Shown here: positions 50,253 to 57,972 of the stretch, piece after piece
How the letters are laid out: each line of letters begins with the position of its first letter
Position numbering within the stretch: the stretch's first letter is position 1
Source of the DNA: Agromyces intestinalis
Lineage (GTDB): Bacteria; Actinomycetota; Actinomycetes; Actinomycetales; Microbacteriaceae
DNA: 64,000 bases
Reading direction: 5' to 3'
Assembly: GCF_008365295.1 (NCBI RefSeq)
Contig: NZ_CP043505.1
Coordinates: forward strand, 2,294,001-2,358,000
Notes under the pieces: model-generated
What the model was told of the DNA's origin: nothing
The model's database searches: none
Seen by the model: the letters and a program-made list of their open reading frames with translations, nothing else
Translations under genes and position numbers: made by a program

Positions 50253-53189
50253 GTGACCGATCAGGGGGATCCGTCCATCACCCGCTCGGATCCGTCTCTG
50301 ACGGACGCCGACGAGGTCGCCCGCGCGCTCGCCGTCGACCCCGCGACCGGGCTGACCACCGCCGAGGTCGCCCGCCGCCTCGCCGAGCACGGCCCGAACG
50401 AACTGCGGTCGACTCGCACGAACCCGCTGTGGCGGCGCATCCTCGCGCAGTTCACCGATCCGCTCATCATCCTGCTGCTCGTCGCGGTCGTGATCTCGGT
50501 CGTGGCCTGGATCGTCGAGGGGGCGCACGGCTGGCCGATCGACGCCGTCGTGATCGGGGCGATCATCATCCTCAACGCCGTACTCGGCCTCGTGCAAGAG
50601 GCCCGCGCCGAGCAGGCCGTCGCCGCGCTCTCGGTGATGACGCGAGCCCAGTCGACGGTGCTGCGAGACGGTGAACTGCACACCGTGGCATCCGCCGAGC
50701 TCGTGCCCGGCGACATCCTCGTGCTCGGCGAGGGCGACCAGGTCGGGGCCGATGGGCGCCTGCTGCGCGCGAGCGCGCTGCGGATCGCCGAGGCATCCCT
50801 CACCGGCGAGAGCGAAGCGGTCGAGAAGTCCGCGGCCACCCTCACCGCGCAGGTACCGCTCGGCGACCGGCTCGACATGGTCTACAAGGGCACGGCGGTC
50901 GCCCGCGGTACCGGCCGCGCCGTCGTCACCGAGACCGGCATGACGACCGAGATGGGCGCCATCGCGACGATGCTCGACGAGACCCGCGAAGAGCCGACTC
51001 CGCTGCAACAGGAGGTCAGCCGCATCGGGCGGGTGCTGGGCCGGGTCGTGATCGTCATCGCCCTCGTCGTCATGCTCGCCCTCGCCCTCATCGAGGGCAT
51101 CAACTCCCCGAGCGACTTCGTCACCATCCTGCTGCTCGGCGTCTCGCTCGCCGTCGCCGCCGTTCCCGAGGGACTGCCGGCGATCCTGTCGGTCGTGCTC
51201 GCGCTCGGCGTGCAGCGGATGGCCAAGCGCAACGCGGTCGTGAAGCAGCTCTCGAGCGTCGAGACGCTGGGCTCGGCATCCGTCATCTGCACCGACAAGA
51301 CCGGAACGCTCACCACCAACCAGATGACGATCGAGCGGATCGTGACCGCGAGCGGCACCGTCGACCTGAGCGGCGCCGGCTACGCGCCGATCGGCCGGGC
51401 TGCCGTCGACGGCCGCCCCCTCGAACCGGGCGCGCTGCGCACCGAGGCGCAGATCGTGCTCGGTGCCGGCGCGCTCGCCAATGACGCGCAACTCGCCGAG
51501 CACGACGGCGTTTGGGAGATCGAGGGCGACCCCACCGAGGCCGCGTTCCTCGTCGCCGCGCACAAGCTCGCGGGCATCGTCGAGGCGACCGCTCAGTACG
51601 GACGCATCGGCGACGTGCCGTTCACCTCCGAGCGCAAGATGATGTCAACCGTGCACCGCCGGGCCGACGGCAGCACGGTCGTGCTGTCGAAGGGCGCACC
51701 CGACGTGCTGCTCGAGCGGTGCACCCGTGTGCGGGTCGGCGACGACGTGGTGCCGCTCGACGGCGCGCGGCGCGCGGCCGCCCTCGCCGACATCGAGGCG
51801 CTCTCGCAGGCCGCATACCGCACGCTCGGCGTCGCGTATCGCGAGGCGCCCGAGTTCGGCTCGCTCGACCAGGGCGGTGACGTGGCAGATCCCGACGAAT
51901 CGCACGAACGCGACCTCGTCTACGCGGGCGCCGTCGGCATCATCGACCCGCCCCGCCCCGAGGTGCCGCCCGCGATCGCCGAGGCGCACCGCGCCGGCGT
52001 GCGGGTCATCATGATCACGGGCGACCACCCGGCGACGGCGGCGCGTATCGCCGCCGACCTGGGCATCGTCGAACCGGGCCGCGCGACGGCGCTCACCGGC
52101 ACCCAGCTCGACCAGCTCGACGACGCCGCGTTCGCACAGGCCGTGCGCGACATCTCGGTGTTCGCGCGGGTCGCCCCCGAGCACAAGCTGCGCATCGTCG
52201 ACGCCCTGCAGGCCGACCGGCTGGTCGTCGCGATGACGGGCGACGGCGTGAACGACGCGCCCGCGCTGAAGTCGGCCGACATCGGCATCGCGATGGGCAT
52301 CACCGGCACCGAGGTCACCAAGGAGGCGGCGAACATGGTGCTCGCCGACGACGACTTCGCGACCATCGTCGAGGCGGTGCGCGAGGGGCGGGTGATCTTC
52401 GACAACATCCGCAAGTTCCTGCGGTACCTGCTCTATTCGAACACCGGCGAGGTGCTCACGGTGTTCTTCGGCGTCGTGTTCGCGGGAGTACTGGGCCTTT
52501 CGGATGCCTCGACCGATTCGATCGTGCTGCCTCTGCTGGCCACGCAGATCCTGTGGATCAACCTGGTCACCGACTCGGCGCCCGCGCTCGCCATGGGTGT
52601 CGACCCCGAGATCGACGACGTGATGGCACGCCCGCCACGCGGACTGCACGAGCGGGCGATCGACGGCCGCATGTGGGCCGGCATCGTCACCACCGGCGTG
52701 ACCTTGGCGGTCATCACGCTGCTCACGATCGACGTGTTCCTGGCGGGCGGAGTGATCCCCGGCGGCACGGATTCGGTCGACGTCGCGCGCACCGCCGGGT
52801 TCACGACGCTCGTGTTCGCGCAGCTCGCCGCGGCGTTCGTGGCCCGGTCGGCGACGTCGAGCGCGTTCCACGGGCTGTTCTCGAACCGGTGGCTGGTCGG
52901 GGCGTTCGTGCTCGGGGTGGTGCTGCAGGTGCTCGTCGTGTCGTGGCCGCCGCTGCAGGTCGCGTTCGGCACCGCGTCGCTGGACTGGCAGCACTGGGTG
53001 TGGTGCGCGGTCGCCGCGACCGCGGTGATCTGGGTCGACGAGATCCGCAAGGCGTTCGTGCGCGCATCGGATCGGCGGCGGGCTGCGAGCGGCGGCGGCA
53101 ACGCCCGCGGTGGCGGTACCGGTGTCCGGGATGCCGGACGCGCGCTGGCGGACGGCGACGGCCCGCGGCATCCGTCGTCGATAGCGTGA
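50253..53189 (+). CDS. P2-type (SERCA/PMR1-like) cation ATPase
   Basis: A 978-residue pump with the N-terminal actuator ([19 protein letters not shown]), TGES loop, the calcium-site helix [30 protein letters not shown], phosphorylation site [11 protein letters not shown] (Asp348) and hinge [21 protein letters not shown]. The pattern is PMR1/SERCA type IIA, so Ca2+ or Mn2+ is likely. The start is a GTG at 50253. The last 40 residues form a Gly/Arg-rich cytoplasmic tail whose DNA carries the hut operator (53124-53139) of the next gene. Convergent with nothing; hutG follows after 5 bp. Confidence 0.93.
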   Translation: MTDQGDPSITRSDPSLTDADEVARALAVDPATGLTTAEVARRLAEHGPNELRSTRTNPLWRRILAQFTDPLIILLLVAVVISVVAWIVEGAHGWPIDAVVIGAIIILNAVLGLVQEARAEQAVAALSVMTRAQSTVLRDGELHTVASAELVPGDILVLGEGDQVGADGRLLRASALRIAEASLTGESEAVEKSAATLTAQVPLGDRLDMVYKGTAVARGTGRAVVTETGMTTEMGAIATMLDETREEPTPLQQEVSRIGRVLGRVVIVIALVVMLALALIEGINSPSDFVTILLLGVSLAVAAVPEGLPAILSVVLALGVQRMAKRNAVVKQLSSVETLGSASVICTDKTGTLTTNQMTIERIVTASGTVDLSGAGYAPIGRAAVDGRPLEPGALRTEAQIVLGAGALANDAQLAEHDGVWEIEGDPTEAAFLVAAHKLAGIVEATAQYGRIGDVPFTSERKMMSTVHRRADGSTVVLSKGAPDVLLERCTRVRVGDDVVPLDGARRAAALADIEALSQAAYRTLGVAYREAPEFGSLDQGGDVADPDESHERDLVYAGAVGIIDPPRPEVPPAIAEAHRAGVRVIMITGDHPATAARIAADLGIVEPGRATALTGTQLDQLDDAAFAQAVRDISVFARVAPEHKLRIVDALQADRLVVAMTGDGVNDAPALKSADIGIAMGITGTEVTKEAANMVLADDDFATIVEAVREGRVIFDNIRKFLRYLLYSNTGEVLTVFFGVVFAGVLGLSDASTDSIVLPLLATQILWINLVTDSAPALAMGVDPEIDDVMARPPRGLHERAIDGRMWAGIVTTGVTLAVITLLTIDVFLAGGVIPGGTDSVDVARTAGFTTLVFAQLAAAFVARSATSSAFHGLFSNRWLVGAFVLGVVLQVLVVSWPPLQVAFGTASLDWQHWVWCAVAATAVIWVDEIRKAFVRASDRRRAASGGGNARGGGTGVRDAGRALADGDGPRHPSSIA
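53124..53139. promoter_or_regulatory. Hut operator upstream of hutG
   Basis: GTCCGGGATGCCGGAC, arms GTCCGG/CCGGAC around 4 bp, inside the 3' end of the calcium ATPase gene, 55 bp before the hutG ATG. The same dyad occurs before hutU (59722) and hutH (63078), in the other two cases 54 bp from the start. Confidence 0.8.
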
Positions 53190-53194
53190 ACCGC

Positions 53195-54151
53195 ATGGCC
53201 GAACTCGCGCATGATCCGAGCTGGCCGCGGGCGGGCGGTTGGGCTGATCTACGGCCGGATGCCTCGGGCTACGAGGCATCCGTCGATCTCGCGATCCTCG
53301 GGGTGCCCGCCTGGCGCACCTCGCTCTCGCCGACGGGCGCGCACGCGACGCCGGCGGCGATCCGAGAGGCGCTGCGGCGGTACAGCCCGGCGCTCGTCGG
53401 CGGCGGCGGCCTCGCGCCGATCGACCTGGATGCCGCATGCTCGTTCGCCGACGCCGGCGATGTCGACGAGCCCGACGGGCCCGAGGGGGAGGCGCGCACG
53501 CGGGCGGCGGTCTCGCGGGTGGTTTCGACGGCCCGAGTGCTGGTCGCCCTCGGCGGCGACAACTCGGTCACGGTGCCCGTCGCGACGGCCGGCGCGCAGG
53601 TCGCGGCCGGCTCGCTCGCCGACGCCGGACTCGTCACCCTCGACGCGCACCACGACCTGCGCGACGGAGTGTCGAACGGGTCGCCCGTGCGCCGGCTCGT
53701 CGAGGCCGGGCTCGACCCCGCACGCATCGTGCAGATCGGCATCGCCGACTTCGCGAACTCGGCGGCGTACGCGCGGCGCGCGCGCGACCTCGGCATCACG
53801 GTCGTGCACCGCGACGACCTGCACGGCCGGGCGCCGGCCGACGTGATGGCCGCGGCGCTCGCGATCGCCGGCTCCGCAGGCGGGCCGGTGCACCTCGACA
53901 TCGATGTCGACGTGTGCGACCGATCGGTGGCGCCCGGATGCCCCGCCTCGGTGCCCGGCGGACTCGCCGCCTGGGAGCTCCGGGCGCTCGTGCGTGCCGC
54001 CGCCCGCGACGAGCGAGTGCGCACGGTCGACATCGCCGAGGTGGATGCCACGGCCGACGCGCCAGACGGTCGCACCGTGCGGCTCGCTGCGCTGTGCGTG
54101 CTCGAGGTCGCGGCGGGCCTCGCCGCCCGGCCCGCGGCGTCGCTCGAGTAG
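53195..54151 (+). CDS. hutG: Formimidoylglutamase (arginase/agmatinase family)
   Basis: A 318-residue ureohydrolase expected to split N-formimino-glutamate into glutamate and formamide, the last step of histidine use. The dimetal motifs LDAHHDLRDG and HLDIDVDVCD are present, but the first ligand motif usually GGDHS is GGDNS: the metal-binding His is Asn. A TAGCGT hexamer 7 bp before the ATG (53195) suggests a leaderless start. The inverted pair CGGATGCCTCG/CGAGGCATCCG (53256-53282) lies in its 5' coding region. The operator at 53124 assigns it to the hut regulon. Confidence 0.85.
   Translation: MAELAHDPSWPRAGGWADLRPDASGYEASVDLAILGVPAWRTSLSPTGAHATPAAIREALRRYSPALVGGGGLAPIDLDAACSFADAGDVDEPDGPEGEARTRAAVSRVVSTARVLVALGGDNSVTVPVATAGAQVAAGSLADAGLVTLDAHHDLRDGVSNGSPVRRLVEAGLDPARIVQIGIADFANSAAYARRARDLGITVVHRDDLHGRAPADVMAAALAIAGSAGGPVHLDIDVDVCDRSVAPGCPASVPGGLAAWELRALVRAAARDERVRTVDIAEVDATADAPDGRTVRLAALCVLEVAAGLAARPAASLE
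53256..53282. repeat. Inverted GGATGCC pair in the hutG coding region
   Basis: CGGATGCCTCG (53256-53266) and CGAGGCATCCG (53272-53282) with a 5-nt loop, encoding part of PDASGYEASV. One of four such pairs in the window. Confidence 0.75.
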
Positions 54152-54265
54152 GACGCAGCCCCCTCTCCCCCTCCCTCTCCCTCTCCCTCTCCCCCGAGTG
54201 TTTCCGTTCGCGCACTGCGTTTCCGGCGGATCGGAAACCTGGTGTGAGAACGGAAACACTCGGGG
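54152..54265. repeat. C-rich tandem tract plus dyad cluster downstream of hutG
   Basis: CCCTCT/CCCCCT tandem words (54158-54195) begin 6 bp after the hutG stop. They are followed by the perfect 18-bp arms CCCCGAGTGTTTCCGTTC (54192-54209) and GAACGGAAACACTCGGGG (54248-54265). An inner pair TTTCCG/CGGAAA (54220, 54232) gives four copies of TTTCCG-like words in alternating orientation. It probably acts as terminator. Confidence 0.8.
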
Positions 54266-54306
54266 TGGCGTTGGCCGCGGTCCCGCTGCGGCGTAGCGTG
54301 GGCTGC

Positions 54307-54816
54307 GTGAAGACGGTGTTCATCGTGCGGCACGCCAAGAGCGACTGGGGCGACCCGGCGCTCGACGACCACGACCGCCCGCTCAACGCACGCGGACGCC
54401 ACGACGCACCGGCAATGGGCCGCCGGCTCGCTGCGCGCGGCGTCGTGCCCGACCTCATCCTGTCGAGTACCGCGCTGCGCGCCCGCACCACGGCCGCCGC
54501 ACTCGCCGCCGCGTTCGACCTCGAGCCCGGAGCATCCGTGCTGCTCGATGCGACGCTGTACGCGGCGAGCACCTCGCACCTGCTCGAGACGATCCGCGGT
54601 CTCGACGATGCGGTCGGCGCGGTGATGCTGGTCGGCCACAACCCCGAGTCATCCGGACTGGTGCATCGCCTCACCGGCGAGGCGATCGATCTGCCCACCT
54701 GTGCGGTCGCCGAAGTCGCGCTCGACGTCGCGCACTGGGCCGACGTGCACGCGGGCGGGTTGGCCGGGGCCGCGTACCCCGGCACGCTCGTGCGGCTCGA
54801 CACTCCGAAGGGCTGA
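54307..54816 (+). CDS. SixA-like histidine phosphatase
   Basis: A 169-residue member of the histidine phosphatase (RHG) superfamily. FIVRHAKSDWGD is the catalytic RHAK motif; the second His is in MLVGHNPESSG. The short length and absence of a signal match SixA-type phosphohistidine phosphatases, which reset phosphorylated His domains. The GTG start at 54307 follows TAGCGT by 7 bp (leaderless). It stands alone; target unknown. Confidence 0.88.
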   Translation: MKTVFIVRHAKSDWGDPALDDHDRPLNARGRHDAPAMGRRLAARGVVPDLILSSTALRARTTAAALAAAFDLEPGASVLLDATLYAASTSHLLETIRGLDDAVGAVMLVGHNPESSGLVHRLTGEAIDLPTCAVAEVALDVAHWADVHAGGLAGAAYPGTLVRLDTPKG

Positions 54817-54866
54817 CACCGCGGCCCCGCCTCACTAGGGTTGGCAGCGAGCGGGGGGAGCGGGCC

Positions 54867-55463
54867 ATGTCGTTCATCACCAGGGGGTTCTCGGGGCGCG
54901 GACGCGCGGGGCGCGACGAGCGCCTGCCACCCGGACAGACCCTCGTCGAGGACTTCCCGGTGCTGTCGGCGGGCCCGACGCCCGACATCGACACCGCCGA
55001 CTGGCAGTTCACGATCCGGACCGAGTCGGGCGTCGACACCAGCTGGACGTGGGACGAGTTCATGGCGCTGCCCATCGAAGACGTCTCGACCGACATCCAC
55101 TGCGTCACGCACTGGTCGAAGCTCGGCACGAGCTGGCGCGGCGTCTCGGTCGACACCCTGTTCGAGCAGGTCGAGACCGAGTACGAGTTCGCCATGGCGC
55201 ACAGCTACGGCGGCTACACCACGAACGTTCCGCTCGAGGACCTGCTCGACGGCAAGGCGTGGATCGCGTTCGAGTTCGACGGCGAACCGCTCGAGCCCGA
55301 GCACGGCGGCCCCGCGCGCCTCATCGTGCCGCACCTCTACTTCTGGAAGAGCGCGAAGTGGGTACGGGGGCTCGTCATGATGCCCGACGACGACCCGGGC
55401 TTCTGGGAGCAGAACGGCTACCACCTCCACGGCGACCCGTGGAAGGAGGAGCGGTACTGGTGA
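54867..55463 (+). CDS. Sulfite-oxidase-like molybdopterin oxidoreductase
   Basis: A 198-residue cytosolic protein of the sulfite oxidase/MsrP fold (molybdopterin-binding domain only). The Mo-ligand Cys is in DIHCVTHWSKLGTSWRGVSVDTLF, with HSYGGYTTNVPLEDL and GGPARLIVPHLYFWKSAKWV completing the cofactor pocket. No Tat signal, heme or dimerisation domain, unlike sulfite dehydrogenase or periplasmic MsrP. It is first of a trio: a flavin reductase (GTGA overlap, 55460) and DUF6510. The electron-transfer partner is presumably that reductase. Substrate unknown; sulfoxides or S-/N-oxides are possible. Confidence 0.9.
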   Translation: MSFITRGFSGRGRAGRDERLPPGQTLVEDFPVLSAGPTPDIDTADWQFTIRTESGVDTSWTWDEFMALPIEDVSTDIHCVTHWSKLGTSWRGVSVDTLFEQVETEYEFAMAHSYGGYTTNVPLEDLLDGKAWIAFEFDGEPLEPEHGGPARLIVPHLYFWKSAKWVRGLVMMPDDDPGFWEQNGYHLHGDPWKEERYW

Positions 55464-56299
55464 GGCGCCTGCCCCGCAGCGCCTGGCACGCCGCCACGGT
55501 CGCTTCGGTGCGGCCCGAGACCTCGCAGTCGGCGCGCATCGAACTCGACGTCGACGGCTGGCCCGGCAACGCGGCCGGCCAGCACCTCGATGTGCGTCTC
55601 ACCGCGCCCGACGGCTACACCGCGACCCGCTCGTATTCGATCGCCTCGTCGGGGCCGTCGAGCCGGGTCGTGCTCGCGGTCGACCGGGTGCCGGGCGGCG
55701 AGGTGTCGCCGTTCCTCGTCGACGAGCTGCGCGCCGGCGATCAGGTGGAGGTGAACGGGCCGCTCGGACGGTTCTTCATCTGGGAGGCGCCGGGCGCGGA
55801 TGTCTCGGATGCCCCGAATGCCCCGGATGCCCCGGATGTCTCGGATGCCGCGAATGCCTCGGATGCCCCGGATGCTCGGGATGCCTCGCGACCGGTGCAG
55901 CTCGTCGGCGGCGGGTCGGGCATCGTGCCCTTGTACGCGATGGCCCATGCGCACGCCGAGGCGGGGGACGACACCGAGTTCCGGCTGCTGTACTCGGTGC
56001 GCACACCTGAGGACACGTTCTTCCGTGCCGAGCTCGCGCAGCTCGCGGTGAACGGGCCCGGCCGTGCCGGAGGCATCCGCATCGACCTGATCTACACGCG
56101 CGCCGCACCGACCGGGCATGAGCGCCCGCCGATGCGACTCACGCGCGACGAGGTCGCGCGGCTCGTCGTGCCCGCCGAACGCGCCCCGCGCGTGTTCGTG
56201 TGCGGGTCGACGGGATTCGCGGAGCTCGTGGCGTCCTGGCTGCTCGACCTGGGGCACGACGCCCGGTCGATCCGCATCGAACGATTCGGAGGCACGTGA
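55460..56299 (+). CDS. FAD-binding ferredoxin-NADP-reductase-like oxidoreductase
   Basis: A 279-residue FNR-fold reductase without Fe-S domain. The FAD motif is RSYSIASSG, the NAD(P) motif GGGSGIVPLYAMAHAH and the C-terminal CGSTGFAELVASWLLDLG. The start is a GTG at 55460, overlapping the upstream stop by 4 bp. Residues 114-143 are an unusual Asp/Ala/Ser/Pro insert (DVSDAPNAPDAP...), encoded by ten 9-bp units of the GATGCC type (55799-55888) between the two domains. It is thought to feed electrons from NAD(P)H to the molybdopterin protein. Confidence 0.9.
   Translation: MRRLPRSAWHAATVASVRPETSQSARIELDVDGWPGNAAGQHLDVRLTAPDGYTATRSYSIASSGPSSRVVLAVDRVPGGEVSPFLVDELRAGDQVEVNGPLGRFFIWEAPGADVSDAPNAPDAPDVSDAANASDAPDARDASRPVQLVGGGSGIVPLYAMAHAHAEAGDDTEFRLLYSVRTPEDTFFRAELAQLAVNGPGRAGGIRIDLIYTRAAPTGHERPPMRLTRDEVARLVVPAERAPRVFVCGSTGFAELVASWLLDLGHDARSIRIERFGGT
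55799..55888 (+). repeat. Ten-unit 9-bp coding microsatellite (GATGCCNCG)
   Basis: Units GATGTCTCG, GATGCCCCG, AATGCCCCG and variants run without interruption for 90 bp inside the flavin reductase gene. They use GAT/AAT codons, which are otherwise scarce here. The period is a multiple of three, so the frame is preserved. Confidence 0.9.
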
Positions 56300-56586
56300 T
56301 GACCGAACACCACCGGACCGCACACCCCGCCCCGCACGTCGACGGCAACGCCCTCGCCGGCCCGCTCGCCGAGCTCTTCGCGTTCGACGTGACCGACGCC
56401 GTCGCGCGCTGCGGCTCGTGCGGCACCGCCGACGTCGTCGCACGCGCGATGGTCTATCGCAGCGCGGTCGGCACCGTGGTGCGCTGCCCCGCATGCGACG
56501 ACGTGCTGGCGACCCTCGTCGAGTCCGACGACCGGATCTGGTTCAGCATGCGGGGCATGAGCGCGATCGAGGTGCGGCGGCGCTGA
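56299..56586 (+). CDS. DUF6510-family zinc-ribbon protein
   Basis: A 95-residue protein with two Cys pairs, CGSCG and CPAC, forming a zinc ribbon; the pattern of an N-terminal LAGPLAELFAFDVTDAVARCGSCGT and C-terminal IWFSMRGMSAIEV matches the small DUF6510 proteins that accompany sulfite-oxidase-like gene pairs in actinobacteria. It overlaps the reductase by 1 bp (TGATG). Possibly an assembly or electron-transfer accessory, by context only. Confidence 0.82.
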   Translation: MTEHHRTAHPAPHVDGNALAGPLAELFAFDVTDAVARCGSCGTADVVARAMVYRSAVGTVVRCPACDDVLATLVESDDRIWFSMRGMSAIEVRRR

Positions 56587-56612
56587 GAGGCCAGTGGGCA
56601 CTGCGTCTCCGC

Positions 56613-57968
56613 TCACGCGACGCGCTCGCCGTCCTTCCAGACGGCCTCGACGAGCGGCACGCCGGGCCGGTACGCCAGGTGCACGTGACTCGGCGCGCGA
56701 AGCTGCACCAGGTCGGCGCGGGCGCCGGGCGCGATGCGGCCGACGTCGTTGCGACGAAGCGCCCGCGCCCCGCCCGCGGTCGCCGCCCACACCGCCTCAG
56801 CCGGTGTCATGCGCATGTCGCGCACCGCGACGGCGATGCAGAACGCGAGCGAGCTGGTGAAGCTCGAGCCCGGGTTGCAATCGCTCGCGAGTGCGAGCGT
56901 GACTCCGGCGTCGATGAGGCGGCGCGCGTCGGGGTAGGGCTGACGGGTCGAGAACTCGACGCCGGGCAGCAAGGTGAGCACGGTGTCGGATGCCGCGAGC
57001 GCCTCGACGTCGGCGTCGGCGAGGAAGGTGCCGTGGTCGACCGAGGCCGCGCCGACCTCGACCGCGAGGCGCACGCCCTCGCCCGGGCCGAGCTGGCTCG
57101 CGTGCACGCGTGCGCCCAGCCCCCGGGCGATCCCGGCCTCGAGGATGCGCCGGCTCTGCTCGACCGTGAAGGCGCCGGTCTCGCAGAACACGTCGATCCA
57201 GTGCGCGTGCGGCTCGCACGCGTCGAGCATGGGGCCGACGACCAGGTCGACGTACGCGTCGGTGGCCCCGGCGTACTCGGCCGGCACCACGTGCGCACCG
57301 AGGAAGGTCACCTCGTCGGTGACCTCGGCGGCCAGGCGCACGAGTCGCGCCTCGTCGGTGACGGTGAGGCCGTACCCGCTCTTGACCTCGAGCGTCGTGG
57401 TGCCCTGCGCGGTCGCCTCGGCGACGAATGATCGCAGACGCGCTCGCAGGTCGTCGTCGCTCGCGGCTCGCGTCGCGGCCACGGTCGATCGGATGCCTCC
57501 GGCGGCATATGCCTGCCCGCGCATACGCGCCTCGAACTCCGCTGCGCGATCGCCCGCGAACACGAGGTGGGTATGGCTGTCGACGAACCCCGGGATGACG
57601 CACGCGCCGCCCAGGTCGACCACCTCGTACGCCTCGACGTCCCAGCCCTCTTCACCCGCTTCGCTGACGTGACCCGCTCCACTGCCGTCTCCCGCAGACC
57701 ACGGGAACACATTCGAGGATTGGGAGGACGTTCTCCGGGGAACGTGTTTCCCATCCTCGAAAGTGTTCCCGTGGGACGGGGAACGGGAAGGGGAACGGGA
57801 GGGGGAGGGGGAGGGGGAGGGGGAGGGGCCCACCCAGGTGATGCGCTCGTCCTGGATGAGCACGGCCGCATCGCGAATGATGCCGAGCGGGCCGGGTTCG
57901 GCGCCGGTCAGCGTCGGGTCGTTCGTGACGAGCTCGCCGATTCCGGTGAGCAGCGTGCCGCGAGGCAT
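56613..57968 (-). CDS. hutI: Imidazolonepropionase with a terminator-like in-frame insertion
   Basis: HutI opens the imidazolone ring to N-formimino-glutamate. The 451-residue amidohydrolase has [19 protein letters not shown] (metal HxH), [17 protein letters not shown] and SDCNPGS, all as expected. Normal HutI proteins have about 400 residues; here residues about 48-113 are inserted between ERITWVG and VVDLGG: a (SP)n/SPSR run then a Gly/Ser/Asn-rich segment. In DNA the insert is a G-rich tandem plus a 76-bp palindrome. The start is the ATG at 57968, 4 bp after the hutU stop, so hutU-hutI is an operon. The insert falls before the first metal motif and may be tolerated as a surface loop. Confidence 0.9.
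   Translation of the reverse strand: MPRGTLLTGIGELVTNDPTLTGAEPGPLGIIRDAAVLIQDERITWVGPSPSPSPSPSRSPSRSPSHGNTFEDGKHVPRRTSSQSSNVFPWSAGDGSGAGHVSEAGEEGWDVEAYEVVDLGGACVIPGFVDSHTHLVFAGDRAAEFEARMRGQAYAAGGIRSTVAATRAASDDDLRARLRSFVAEATAQGTTTLEVKSGYGLTVTDEARLVRLAAEVTDEVTFLGAHVVPAEYAGATDAYVDLVVGPMLDACEPHAHWIDVFCETGAFTVEQSRRILEAGIARGLGARVHASQLGPGEGVRLAVEVGAASVDHGTFLADADVEALAASDTVLTLLPGVEFSTRQPYPDARRLIDAGVTLALASDCNPGSSFTSSLAFCIAVAVRDMRMTPAEAVWAATAGGARALRRNDVGRIAPGARADLVQLRAPSHVHLAYRPGVPLVEAVWKDGERVA
57699..57828. repeat. Palindrome plus G-rich tandem inside hutI
   Basis: A near-perfect 76-bp palindrome (57699-57774): CCACGGGAACAC/GTGTTCCCGTGG, TTCGAGGAT/ATCCTCGAA and ACGTTC/GAACGT nested, followed by GGGGAG tandem repeats (57775-57828). 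On the hutI sense strand it reads C-rich tract, then dyads, the same order as downstream of the purF, yczE and copB stop codons. Confidence 0.85.
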
Positions 57969-57972
57969 CCGC

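Noticed and set aside
57699..57828. hutI as a frameshifted pseudogene because of its low-complexity stretch
   Set aside because: The insert is a multiple of three, the frame continues and all metal-binding motifs downstream are intact.
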